Part shown: positions 1 to 11,462 of the stretch, piece by piece
Numbering within the stretch: position 1 is the first letter of the stretch
Layout: each line of letters starts with the position of its first letter
NCBI GenBank assembly: GCA_002110485.1
Contig: MOWL01000024.1
Coordinates: 248,001 to 312,000, forward strand
Direction of reading: 5' to 3'
DNA from: Emergomyces orientalis
Lineage: Eukaryota > Ascomycota > Eurotiomycetes > Onygenales > Ajellomycetaceae
Length of the DNA: 64,000 bases
Position numbers and translations under genes: made by a program
Notes under the pieces: generated by a model
Seen by the model: the letters and a program-made list of their open reading frames with translations, nothing else
Told to the model about the DNA's origin: nothing
Databases searched by the model: none

Positions 1-75
1 TTGGGGCATGTTATTGCGATGCTTGGGCTTGATGCTCTGCGTGAACCGACAGGGAAGTTCCGAGTGGAAATGTAA
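1..75 (+). CDS. 3' end of an unidentified gene (partial)
   Basis: Frame 1 is open from the window edge for 24 codons and ends with TAA at 73-75. The residues (ending GKFRVEM) have an ordinary coding composition, and the AT-rich sequence that follows looks like a 3' UTR. I do not recognise the family from so short a piece. Upstream sequence would be needed to name it, and it could still be a chance open frame. Confidence 0.4.
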   Translation: MGHVIAMLGLDALREPTGKFRVEM

Positions 76-1553
76 TATATTCTTACACCAGTGCGCATCT
101 AAAAGGCTGAACCTGGCTTGGGTGACGGATGGAATATTCCGCAACTAACTGCTTTTCAGGAGTGAGGTACTTATCTGGAACAAATAAAGGTGAAATCTAG
201 GATGCCAAGTCAGCAAGACTTAAACAGAATGGAAGTTAAGTAACAATAAAAACCAATTGAATAGAAATTTAAAATGGAGACATCAGTCGAAAGATGAAAA
301 ATGGACACGTGTATTAAGCATTAGATGCCGGAAGGCACCTTTATATTTAGCATGGAGTGTTATGTTTTAATCATTTGTCTCGTATTTAAAGACGTGGAAA
401 TATACACAAACGAGAGAAAAGGGCGAAAGAAACATGCGAAGTAAATCACCCGACATACCTACGAGTGAATATATATATCCCAGCACTTTTTATCTATCTC
501 ATCCTTCCCGGATCTAGACGAACGAACCAAAGCATTAGCAACCGGTTCATCCCACATGCTTCTAACCACCCAGGTGTCCCGAGTAAAAAAAACCCCGAGT
601 ATAGGTAGGTTGTGTGCGTGTATCAGATAATCGAACCGAAAAGGTTTCGTCATTGAAGATCGGTATTTGATAGTACATAAATCGTTGCTCATCATTGTAG
701 GCCACGCACACAACCAAATGGGGAGCCAAAAACACACTGTTTTCTTCTTTCTTTCTCATTCAACACATACAATCACCGCTGCTTTCATTGATCATATGAA
801 CTGGTCACCCCAATCGTGGGCTGTATCTTTGAGCACCGTAGCTGTTTCAAAAGCACGGCAAAAAGAGGTGGACTACATTTCTCAACATTGGAGTCAGCGT
901 TATTGGTCTTCCTCCCAATGAAAACAGACAGGAATGGTGTGCAAGAGAAAAATATAGAATCCTCGGGTTAGAGGGGAGACTATGATCAGAAAGTCCGTTT
1001 GGCTAGGACAGGTAAATCACCACGGGAGCTTGATGCTCGGTTGGTATGATAGGGGCGACAACAACGTTCATCATGATAGTTTTGCAGAGGTGATCAGAAG
1101 ACAGAGAAAATAGTACATACCATTTGTTAGTGAATGCGTTGAACGAGAAGCAGTATCATAAGAGCTGTCTCCATAGTCAATCAATCAGTCAGTCAATTGA
1201 TGTGGGAAATGTAAGAAAGCTGAATTAATTTCTTGTGTCTGAAGCGAAGAAACGAAGAAAAAAAGAGAAAGAGAAATTTCCAAAAGGAGAAATTTATGCA
1301 AGGTGCGGAGCTTAGTCATCGTTAAAAAGTGGTGAGCTAGATTAAGTGTCATGTGACGCGGCAGAATAATTTGTTGACAGCAAAACGAGCTGAGGCTCAA
1401 AACTCCATCGATATTAACATAGTACGTACAGTACATCTCGATACAACCACAGCTACAACTACAACTACATCCACAATAATATCCTTGCTTTGATTCTGAT
1501 ATCTTCTTGATAGCCTTGGGCTAAGAGGAATACCCCTTACCTACAGATAAAAC
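76..1553. other. Intergenic region upstream of NC2-beta
   Basis: No supported gene. Open frames on both strands are short and low in coding character. CA-rich and A-rich stretches just before 1554 (about 1440-1475) look like a promoter/5' UTR for the downstream gene. Confidence 0.5.
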
Positions 1554-2360
1554 ATGTCAGACCGAGAGTTTGGAGGTACGTATATATTAATTGCCCCCCC
1601 CCCCCCCCCCCCCTCGGCGGGACCCCGCCTGGCGCTTGGTATCTGGAAGCTAATATTGGTATAAACGGATGGAACAGGCAACGATGACCTCTCCTTACCC
1701 AAAGGTATTGTACTCCGAAATAGCTATATTTCGTTCCCATATACACTTCTTTTAAACTCCCTTGCGCAAAGTGCCTCTTACCCTGTTGCAATATCTTTTT
1801 CAGCTCATCTCTCACCCCGACCTACATCGGTGGACACCAAGACACTAACCCTGAAAACCCCTCAAATACAGCAACCGTCCAAAAAATAATAACAGAGATC
1901 CTCCCTACCTCATCCGGGCAAACATTCGCAAAGGATGCGCGCGACCTACTCATAGAATGCTGCGTCGAGTTCATCACACTCATTTCCTCCGAGGCAAACG
2001 ATATCAGCGAAAAGGAGGCGAAAAAGACAATCGCATGCGAACATATCGAGAAGGCGCTGACAGACCTGGGTTTTGGAGATTATGTGCCCGATGTGCTGGC
2101 GGTAGCGGAGGAGCATAAGGAGCAGTTGAAGGTGGGTTTTCAATTTTTCTTTTGGGATATATATATACCCCAGGGTATTGAGTGTTCGGCTACATACCCC
2201 ATCCATTTTGTCTTTCTTTTTTTGCTAATGATCGCAACAACAGACCCGCGAGAAAAAGGTCAATAAAATGGAACAGAGTGGCCTCACGGAAGAAGAGTTG
2301 CTTCGACAGCAGCAAGAGCTTTTCCGTTCTGCGGGAGAGAAATACAATGCTGGAAGTTGA
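1554..2360 (+). CDS. ncb2: Negative cofactor 2 beta subunit (NC2-beta/Dr1, histone-fold)
   Basis: Four exons: 1554-1575, 1678-1704, 1872-2131 and 2244-2360. All introns are GT-AG, and the frame is kept through phase-1 joins at the first two introns and phase 0 at the third. The product (141 aa) starts MSDREFGGNDDLSLPK and continues with a CBF/NF-Y-type histone fold (FAKDARDLLIECCVEFI, then AKKTIACEHIEKAL). A basic/Gln-rich tail follows (EEELLRQQQELF). In the known family NC2-beta pairs with NC2-alpha (Bur6) on TBP-bound promoters and blocks TFIIA/TFIIB entry in the nucleus. Length is normal for fungal NC2-beta. The first two exons are only 22 and 27 nt, so gene predictors may miss the true N-terminus. 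Intron 1 holds a 20-C run. Confidence 0.93.
1594..1613. repeat. 20-nt poly-C tract in intron 1 of NC2-beta
   Basis: Uninterrupted run of about 20 C inside the first intron. Length is likely variable between isolates and prone to sequencing error. It does not touch the splice sites. Confidence 0.9.
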
Positions 2361-3560
2361 AGTGCGAACGGGCGCACGATTTCTAGATCATTTTTCTCTG
2401 GGTTTGTCGGGTATGTAAATGTATGGTAACATACATATTCCTCTTCGTTATCAAACACTCTTCTCCTTTTCTTAAATATTGCAACCTAACTGAACAAAAT
2501 AGGAGTTGATACCGACAACCCCCGATTCGAAAGTACTCTGCAGAACAACGCTACGCGCATTTTGGGACACTTCCGATTCTCCACCCCTCTGTTTTCCACC
2601 CCTGAACAACAAACGTGCCGATAATGGGCGAATAAAGAACGATTCCGGCTGGACTCCACTCATTCCTGCGCTCCTGAATTGATCCATTCTTCACATCTCC
2701 CCTCACAGTGGGATGGGGAGCTGACGAACATGCCATGCTAAGAAAAACCGGAGAGCCCTAGTGCTATATGCATACAACAAACTGGAAAAAGGGAAGTTGG
2801 GCCCCTGGGAAGCATCAAAATGGCGCGAAGTGGCGAACTTTCTTACCTTGTTAATACTTATTTTTGAAGCTGGCAGGATTGCGGCGTTTTTTTATTTATC
2901 TTTCTTTTAATTTTTCATGTCTGTATTGCGTTCATACCTGGCGTTATGGTTATTTCCTCTTCTTCCTTTTTCTTCTTTACCTTTATGCCAATTGACAGGC
3001 TGTATGACGAATGAATGAATGATGACCATGACCCTGGATTTTTGGTTATTTATTTATTACTTTTAAGTAATAGTACGAAAATCACACTAGGAAAGGTAAA
3101 CCGTTCACTAGCCGCATAACATACTAATAATGTCCACCAGTGCTGATTCCATTACAAAACCCATCTTGATATATTTTCACATTCCATTTAATAATGCACA
3201 TTCCCTTGTTCATCAACACCGGTTCAGCAATGAGAGGATATGGGTATTCATGAATCAACCGATTTTGATCAGTCAATCAATTAGTATAGTGAACTGCATA
3301 ATGATGTAGATACCTAAACATGGGAGTGAAAAAAAGGGAAGAAAAACATGGGAAAAAGGAAAAAGGAATTAAAAACAAAAAGGATCATATATTGATCGCG
3401 CCTCAAAAAATCCCATTCCCATTCCCAAATTTATAGCTCCGCCGTAAATTTTCGAAAAAGAACAAAAGAAATTCAGGAATGAACATAAAGAACACTAGGA
3501 TACAAGATACAAAAAAAAAAAAAAAAAAAAAAACAACAACAAAGGGAGACACCCAACAAC
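2361..3560. other. Convergent intergenic region between NC2-beta and Arp9
   Basis: Both flanking genes end here, so it should hold two 3' UTRs. It is AT-rich and contains a 23-nt poly-A run at 3511-3533 just beyond the Arp9 stop. No coding frame with an ATG and plausible composition was seen. Confidence 0.5.
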
Positions 3561-6015
3561 CTACAACGAACAATCATGAATCCCCGTCGGCCCGGTTTCA
3601 TTATACTCCACCCGGCTTAAAAACCCTTTACTAATTCCCTGATCAATAACAAACACAACCTTTGCTGCAACCTGCGCGCCCAAAAACGTCGCCTCCTCCA
3701 TCCCCACATTATGCCCGCCCGTTGACGCCGCGGCACCAAGCCCGGAAATGGTCGGCGCCCCCGCTCCCGCACCGGTACCATTCGTTGCCGCACCAGATGA
3801 CGATGATCCTGCCGCGCCGCCGGTGCCAGCTGTGCCGGATGGCCCACCGCCACTAGCGCCCGCCCCACCGCTGCCGCCTTGGTTCTTCCATTCTGGAAAG
3901 TATTCAGGCGGCTTGAGGAGGCGGATGGAGGTGGGTGTTTGCGAATGGCCGGTTGAGCGATGGTGGTGTTGGTGGTGTTGGGCGACAGCGGCGGCGGCTG
4001 CTGCTGGGGAGTTAGCGTTGCTGGGATCGTGGGGATTAAGGTGGTTGGGGGTTGAGGGGTTATTGGTGCTGTTGTTGGCGTGGGTGGCAGCAACGAGGAG
4101 GGGGTTTACGCCGTGGGCCGCTGGGTGGTGGAGGGGGCCTGGGTTCTGGAGGTGGGCGGGCGTGTTTGTGCCGCCGGTTGGGAGGGGGGTGGACATTTGC
4201 GAGGGCAGTTCGGAGGTGAAGATTGTGCCGGAAGAAGGGGAGAGGACGTATTTTTGGGTTATGGTTCCGAGGAGGGCCTGGGGGAAGCCTGGTTTGTTTT
4301 TTGTACGGCGTTAGCCTGGGGGTTTTCGTATTTATAAAACAGCACAAGGTGGAGAGGAGGGAGAGGGCAAACCTTTTATTTTGCTGCCATTTCCAAGGAT
4401 GATGAAAGAGTCCCACAGTTCGCTGCGCTTGGGAGCATCAGGGACGGAAAGGATGGTATGGTGAATTTGCGCAGCGAGCGAGTCGAGAATGCTGTAACTG
4501 CAGTGATCATTGGACTTCGTCTCGCTGGGGGTGAGTGTGAGGAATCGTTCAATGCCAACCTCAACGTCACGCTTCTGCCGAATATACTGAGCAGTGGTGC
4601 TCTGCGCAAGCCCATCCTTCGGCTCAACTTTAACAAACTCGTGATACTGGAATGTTGCCCTCTCCTTCTTGTAGTTGGGTAACCGAATTGGTTTCCCCGT
4701 AGCGGCATCAGTAGCCCCCTTCTTTGCAGCTGCCCGTTCTGCTTTTTCTTTTTCTCTCCGGGCAAGATATTCGCTCGTATTACCACTACTGACGATAGCA
4801 GCAACGTCAAGAACTTCCTCATCATCATTTTCCTCCGCTGTTCCATTGGCTGTTTCCGCTACCTTACCAGCAAGGCCCAGGACAGGCTTCGCGGGGTCCT
4901 TATCAATAGTTCCACTCCCCGCACCAAGCACATCCGACGAGTTCGGTATTTGCGACGCCGTCTCCGAACTTCCAGGAAGAGGAATATTTGCTGGTAAAAT
5001 TTCACAAATATTGCTCCTCTTCAACTGCTCGCACATATCACGTGTGAACCCCTTTGGCCCCAATAATTCCTCTAGGCGGTCCGTCATCGCTTCACCACCG
5101 CAGTTCGGCAGCGCCAATCCTCTGCCATGTTCATTGACGACGAAATCCGTGACAGCAGTGATGTCCGCTTTACCATGGCCGATGTCAATCACCGTCGCGT
5201 TGGCGGTCCCATACGCGTAGCAAACAGCTAAAGCAGAGTCCATCAGACAGAACGCTGGCGTCTGAAACTTCTCAAAAACGAACTGCGTGATCGCTTCGCG
5301 ATCGCGTGCCGTCCATACCGGCTGCGCGATAAACATGATGGGTGTGTGAAAGGGTGGACTGAGGGTCTTGAAGATATGGGACAGGAGGGCGAAAAAACAC
5401 GACCACTCGACAATTTCGCCGTTGCGGATCGGATATACGGCGCCTTCATCTGACGTTGGATCTTCTTCGTATACCACTTGTTCCTCCTCTGGCTGCTCCG
5501 CGGTAGCGGTGCTTTCCTCCTGGCCAATTTCAGCAGCGTTGGTTGTGGTCTCGTCCGCCTTTTCGCCTTGTGTTTCGTCCCCTGCTTTTGTGTCTTCGGT
5601 TGTTTTTTCTGCCTCGGTGGCATCTTTCATTTCAACATCTGGTTTAGCTTCCAAGTCATCGTCCTTTGGCGGCGCGTCATTTGTCGTGGTGGCATCAGTG
5701 GTGGTGGGAGTGGTTGCGGGTACGGGAGCGGGCGCGGACTCTGGAGCGGGCGCAGCATTCTTCACGATCTTCTCGCGGATCTTGTACGGTTCCCATTCGC
5801 CCTTCTTTTCAGCAGGGAACATGCGAGTAGGGAATCGGAATTTTGCAGGTGTAAAAGATTCAGGCAGGCCTAATTGCGCCAGGGTAGTTTGCGAACCTGG
5901 CGCAATGATCTGGAGAAAACGATGGTTATATCAGTAGGTGCCTTCTTAAGGGCGTCAGGCGAGCTTATCTAGCTATAATACATACCAAAATGTGCTCATC
6001 TTTGAATGCCGGCAT
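3561..6015 (-). CDS. arp9: Actin-related protein Arp9 (SWI/SNF-RSC chromatin remodelling subunit)
   Basis: Three exons on the minus strand: 6015-5986, 5909-4373 and 4288-3561. They give 764 aa; introns are GT-AG and phases agree. It opens MPAFKDEHILIIAPGSQTTL, the actin-fold phosphate-loop region. An acidic Glu/Thr/Ala-rich insert follows at about residues 70-150. Next come actin-like blocks (FIAQPVWTARDREAITQFVFE, split here by no intron), a second phosphate-binding block (ATVIDIGHGKADITAV) and ALPNCGGEAMTDRLEELL. The C-terminal exon carries a His/Gly/Ala/Pro-rich insert. Arp9 is a non-catalytic actin-fold subunit of SWI/SNF-type remodelers. Fungal Arp9 proteins are long with low-complexity inserts, as here. 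The start is the ATG that puts the conserved IIAPGSQTT block right after the first intron. Confidence 0.88.
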
Positions 6016-6706
6016 GGTGGGCTGGCTATGCTGAGAGCTGGTCAAGCGGGTTTGGAGCTCGCAAAGGCGCTGAAGTCTTTTTTTGATGGAGGAGAGTAGG
6101 GAGGCCAGGAAGGGTTTAGCGCGGTTGAAGTACCTTTTGCCTGTAGAAAGTCAACTCTGAGACAATAACAATAAAATAATATAATAATAAGGGAAATAAT
6201 ATATGAAGTGGGATAGCGGTTGACGGGTATAGGTATCTATAGACTTGCCTTTCTTCTGTTACTTTATGAAAGGTGGTGTAATGTTGAATCCATGGACTAC
6301 TGCAACTCGCGATGAACTTCAATTTACAATAACCAGGGAGAAATAATAGCCACATTCGAACAGCATGCACGTAAAGAAATAGGGGCCAAGAAGGACAAAA
6401 GAGTATTATACAGTAATAGACATGTTATTTGTATATTTATATATCACTCTATAACTTGAAGCTCAATAACTAGACATTAAAACGCTTATCAAAAAGGATA
6501 TCATTTCCAAAACCACTCATAAAATAGCAGGCAAACCCATATCCTCACTGCAGGAAGATCGGATTTGAAAGAAAAGAAAACACGAAGAGGCAGGGGGTTA
6601 GGAGGACATATCACCCCCAATTAGAGAAACGAAATAGAGTCGAAGAGGGGGAAAAAACTGGATATCACGTTGCGTCAAGATCGGAATTCAGCAGGCAAAG
6701 TCACCC
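6016..6706. other. Intergenic region: Arp9 promoter and 3' UTR of the cysteine-rich gene
   Basis: AT-rich with AATA repeats near 6165-6200. No supported coding frame. It holds the promoter of Arp9 (reading left) and the 3' UTR of the gene ending at 6707. Confidence 0.5.
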
Positions 6707-7663
6707 TTACAGATAAACCGCGAGGACTCCAGGCACAAGCGCAGCACCCGCAATAAGCACAGTGTGCCAGCTCCAGATGCCGTTGGCCACCGATGTGCCA
6801 GGCGGGACGGCTACCAAATTGCCGCCGCCGAGTCCACCGCTACCGCTGCCGCCGCTACCGCCAGTTGGCTCGGGTGGGTTTGTCGCACTGGGAGGAGGAT
6901 CGAAGGTCGCTGTGGCCGAGTACTCGCTGAAAGAAGACGAGGCATCAGCTGAGTTGGAGGCGTAGAAAGAGACGAGAGTTGTTGTCGTGGTCGTGGTTGT
7001 TCGGAGTTCGGTTAAGGAGTAGAACACGAGGCGGTAAGTCCTGCTGGATGTTAGTATTTTTTCAAACTTGTTTTGGCCGCCTCTTCGATGCGCATGCAGC
7101 TCAGAAAGCTCCACAAGCATCGAGCGAAAAACCGTGGGTTAAATGGAGTCCACTTACCAGGTTACGGTCCAGGTATAATAGTCGAAACTGCCTCTGGTCC
7201 GTGGAGGGCTGGAGGGTGGCGGGGTAGTTCTCCCACCACCACCGGTCCCGCACTCGCCTCGGGGACAGCACTTGGGCACGCCGTTAATGAGCCAGCACTC
7301 ATACCCAGCATTGCAATGCTTGCCCGCCGTCCGGCAGCATTCTTCATTGTCATCTATGCACCCATTGTGGCAACATTTCCGCCCCGGGCCGCAAACGATA
7401 CCGCCACCGCAGCAGCTCCAAGCCCGTGAGGGGATACAGGTGCCGTCGGAGACACAGCAGTACTGCGTGCACCGGGCTGGACATGCGCGTTTTGCCAGCG
7501 ATTGTAGATCTCCTGAGTCGGCGACCGTCGCGTTGTCTATCACATCTCTCGCGCTGAGCAAGACATTGGAGAAGTCCGAGACCACTTCACCAGCCTCTAG
7601 CGCGGAGCAAGAGGCGGAGAGCGCGAGAAGCGCGAGAGCAGTTATGCGGGACCATGAAGGCAT
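6707..7663 (-). CDS. Secreted cysteine-rich protein with GPI-anchor-type tail
   Basis: Two exons, 7663-7158 and 7040-6707, 279 aa, GT-AG intron in phase 2. The ATG at 7663 gives a compact signal peptide (MPSWSR then ITALALLALSASCSA). An upstream in-frame TTG at 7705 would only lengthen the n-region. Mature part: a short pro-like region ending SLAKR (possible KR processing site), then about 75 residues with roughly two dozen Cys including several CC pairs. A Ser/Thr/Pro stretch follows, then a Thr run, a Gly/Ser linker and a hydrophobic C-terminus (WSWHTVLIAGAALVPGVLAV), the layout of a GPI-anchored cell-wall protein. Cysteine spacing recalls small chitin-binding or elicitor-like domains, but I cannot assign a family. 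Location at the plasma membrane/cell wall is inferred. Confidence 0.82.
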
Positions 7664-9380
7664 TGTGGAAGTATGCGTATGCGAGTGTTCAATGGAAAAC
7701 GCCAATAAAAGCGGTATTTGTTGGTATGACCTTCAAGACGAGAGAGACGAAAGAAAGTGAAACGAAAAAACAGGTGCGAGAAGGGCCCGTTTAAAAACAC
7801 GCTCAACACACTATCGATTTGAACTTCATATTTTTTTCTTCTTCTCCCCTGGACATCTCCGAGCAATCAAGCGACGAGGCTGAGCCTGTTTGCGCTCAAA
7901 AGTGGACTAACCCTGTGCCTCACAGGCCGCCAAGCAGCATCACTCTGGTGTTGTTGAAGAGGAATACGAGATTTTAACATGTAATCCCATCACAGGCGCA
8001 AACTTCCTTTCAGTCCGCAAATGAACTGGATGCTTGATTGGTGAATTCAATTTGGGCAGTGGAGGCTCTACCAGAAACTATCCTGGTAGTGGTCTCTAGC
8101 TTGCTTGGTAGCCTGCGCTGGCGCCGATTTTTGGGCAAATTCTGCACGTTTATTCTGCGTTTGTTGTGTCAGTGCTTAAATTGAGAGGCTGAAAATACGA
8201 TGAGCGCGATCAACTAGCACGGCTTAGGTTGCGGTCGCGTTGGCACGTTGTTGGCGAGAGACATTGGGAGAGAGTTGCGGGTTGGGCTAACGAGATGGAA
8301 GACATGCCCAGTGCCCAGTCAAGATTCCCCAATTTTTATCCTCCATAGCGAATGACAAAATCGATGGGGAGGATGGTGAGGAACGAGGAGAATGAGGGGA
8401 ATATTATGATGGAGAATATCCGGTGCTGCCAGAAGAGGAGATCAACAAGTTGCGGCTCCGCTTGTGAGGCGCAAGTTGCATCTCGATATTATTAAATGAT
8501 TCTTCACAAAAGATAAAATACTCCAGATTTCAAATCCCCATCTTATTTCAACGACCACGCCCCACCGCTGTTTTCTTAGGCGTTTGTGGCTTAACTTACC
8601 AGCATCCAAACACAGGCAAGCTCAGAAATCATTACAGGTTGTGCTCTGACCTCGATCAATCAATGTTAACGAATAATACTCAGCAGCCCTTCAACCATCC
8701 CGCTGGCCTTTCAGAAGCAAGAATTTTAGCTGCTCCTGGGCCGTGCTCACCCCGTGGTGGAAAAGGGGAAACTTCAGATCATCGTGCCGACCCCGACGCT
8801 GTGGATTTCCCTGGGCAGTGTTTTCTTAGCCGCAGCAAGTCGGTCCTTGGCGAGGTTTGGAAAACCAAGCCGCAAAGTCCCTGAAAATAATCAAACCTTG
8901 TTGTGTAAACTGTGAACTGTGAACTGTGCTCTTGGGGATTTCGCTCAAGATCACAGAGACGAAAGGGGAGTAATGACCAGATGTATATTCACATATACAA
9001 ACATCAAAGCCAAGTATTCCTACCTTCAAATACACGTCGATATCTAGCAGGATTACGGAGTACATGTACTAGAAATCGCCAATAGAGAGAAAAGCTAGAT
9101 ATATGGAGCGCAATAGATGCTGGGGCATGGAGGCCTGTTGATCGGTTATTACCCCAAAAAAATAGCTGACAAGATTTGATAAATACCTTTAATTACTGCG
9201 AGTCAAACTGTCCACTGGAAATAGAGAGCAGAGACATATACAGATATCAGCAAAAGTTTCACCTGGGAGAAAAATACGGGGAAGTACTGTACAATTAAAA
9301 CATAGCAGTTAGCATACGGAGTAGTTAGTATATAGATGAGTAAGTAACAAAGGGGATACACAAAATAAGAGCCTTGCACT
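7664..9380. other. Long intergenic region, no gene recognised
   Basis: Promoter of the cysteine-rich gene on the left; the rest is non-coding as far as I can read. An open frame at 8639-8884 (+) has no ATG at its start and no recognisable composition. Short TACGGAGTA motifs occur near 9055 and 9315. Confidence 0.4.
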
Positions 9381-10493
9381 TCAACTCGTCGCTGACCTTT
9401 CTAGAAGCAATCGAAATGTAGTAGCTCGGGGATGAAAGGTGCACTTTTTAGCTACGACCTCTTGAGAAACATGGGGCCATTTGATTAGGCTCCTCAGAGA
9501 TTCGCAAGTTAGATTACCCTTGTGGTATTGGATGGATCGAAGGGTATTCGCATGTTTGTTGAGGAATATTTCAAACGACGGTAATAGGCTTATCTGAAAA
9601 GCGCACATCTCAATCTCCCTCAGACAAATAAACGCGGGCTGTGCGCAGATTTCATTCAATACAGCACGGGAACGAAACAGGCGTAGAACCTCGACGTCCT
9701 CTAATATATCGCGTAGCAATCCGGAGGAGGTGGCCATATCAATACCTCTCCATCCCTCATTGCTGCCGCCAAACTCGACAGTGCGAACATGAATTTTGCG
9801 ACTCCTCGCATGCCGAATTCCATGTGCAATCACCTTCAAGTGATGTTCAAGGGGATCTTTCCCGCTTATCCTCAGCCAATTGAGCATGGGGAAAAATCGT
9901 GGCTCAACAGCTGGCATGTTGTAGCGGAGGCTAAATTTTGCCAGCTTCGGAAACCTGCAAAGCGCTGCGGGAACAATTTCCATATCCATACCTTTGTCGA
10001 GAACCATGCGCTGGTTTGCAGCAACAGGCTGGAAAGCTGGGTAAACGGACTCGTATGCGGGAAAGGTATCCATCTTTCCGTTCTTGAAATAGTAGTGATC
10101 TGTTTCGTCCTCGACGTACGCTCTGGTTGAATAGAGCTCGCTGGTAAACTTCTGTGCATCGCCGGCTCCTAGAGAGAATGATGAGAATAAAAACGCGAGG
10201 CCTACGAGATGGGCGGCAGGTTCTAGCTAACTTGGATCTAAAATATCCGTCACTCCATAAGTGACCCAAACCACATGCTGGCGGAGATGGTCAGCCTCGG
10301 AAATATCGCGGAGGGTTGCGAGCCCCAAGGGTGAAAAGGAGACCCTAGCATGGCGAAACAGTATTGGAAGACACTGCGCCCTTAGACACTTGCTGACGAG
10401 CGAAAGGCGCTTGATGGCTCGATGCTCAAAGTCTGACACAATATCCAAGAAAATCTCGTTCGGGAGGTAATTAAGGGAAGGCAGACAAGCCAT
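9381..10493 (-). CDS. F-box-like domain protein
   Basis: Two exons, 10493-10232 and 10168-9381, 349 aa. The intron is GT-AG in phase 1, and the join restores a continuous frame across the TAG met by simple read-through. Residues about 8-50 (LNYLPNEIFLDIVSDF ... LSLVSKCLRAQCLPILF) match the F-box pattern LP.E....I...L...L.......C. The rest is leucine-containing but without clear LRRs, as in many fungal F-box proteins. F-box proteins link targets to Skp1 in SCF ubiquitin ligases; the target here is unknown. This is a lineage-variable family, and no partner gene lies nearby. Confidence 0.75.
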
Positions 10494-11462
10494 CTGTCAC
10501 CGTCTGGTTTGCCAGCACGTATATAAGGTTATATTTCATATATTCGAACGCAACCTGTGGAGGTAGCTTGGGCCTTATTGACCAAAGGATGTCGGCATCT
10601 CGAAACCTGCACTAGTTACCTCAGAGAACGTACACCTTGGCCTCTCTCCTCAACAAACTTTCTGGTGTTGTTAGCCAAGTTTGGGCTGGCTTGCCATGCT
10701 GTTTTCTGGTGATCGGGGTCTTGCCTCGTTCTCTGAAGTGCTAGACAATTAATTAGTTAGCTTCGTGCCACAATTTTTGTTCAAAACTGGAATTTCCATC
10801 TCCAACCTCACAGCTTGTTCGATATGACAACTAAATATTCTGGTTGCAAACGTCCCAAACCCATACAAACGGCAATTAAACTTTTCCACCCGGATGATGG
10901 TTCCAGAAATTTCTCGGATTATCGCTCTGCCAGACTGTGCGGCTAATATGGAGTTTTCGGAGATGCCTTCTAGATGTGCTTTCGTGAAAACCTTACTCCA
11001 GTTTGCATGCGTTTGGGAACAAATCGTATTGCATCCAGACAACCATTGTTTCGGAGATTTATTTTGGAATACCTGCAACACCCCCCAAGCTCTGGAAGCG
11101 AAGCTACTGCGGAAGAGTAGCTGTAATACTATTTCTGAAGGTATCTTGACTGGAGAATGGAGTTGAATTTTTAATGATATACTACTGACTTTCACCTTAA
11201 GAGCGAAAAAGGTTGCAATGAATGGAACACACAACCATGGATATATGCCACGGCTATATTAGAAATTGCGCGTGGAATATATGTGCAGCAGATTAACCTA
11301 TCTCGTGCAAGCAAAGTCGACTTCGCCGAGTGTGGAAAAACTACAGGACATGGCCGCAAAATTCAATGTCAAAAAGGTAGAAATTGGAACCCGGGCCGTG
11401 CCTGGACTAGGCTGCCATACAAAAGCAAACTATGCACCCAGAAAGGCAGTATCTCATTGTTT
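10494..11462. other. Intergenic region between F-box gene and methyltransferase
   Basis: A 161-codon open frame lies on the minus strand (11234-10749), but it has no ATG before its last few codons and no recognisable domain, so I leave it out. The rest holds the F-box gene promoter and the methyltransferase 3' UTR. Confidence 0.4.

Noticed and set aside
3748..4314. Long plus-strand open frame antisense to Arp9
   Set aside because: Shadow of the GC-rich low-complexity C-terminal exon of Arp9.
7664..7705. N-terminal extension of the cysteine-rich protein
   Set aside because: The extended start is TTG; the ATG at 7663 gives a normal signal peptide.
8639..8884. 81-codon open frame in the long intergenic region
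   Set aside because: No ATG at its start, no composition or motif support.
10749..11234. 161-codon minus-strand open frame
   Set aside because: Starts at TTG, has no usable ATG and no domain-like composition; likely chance.
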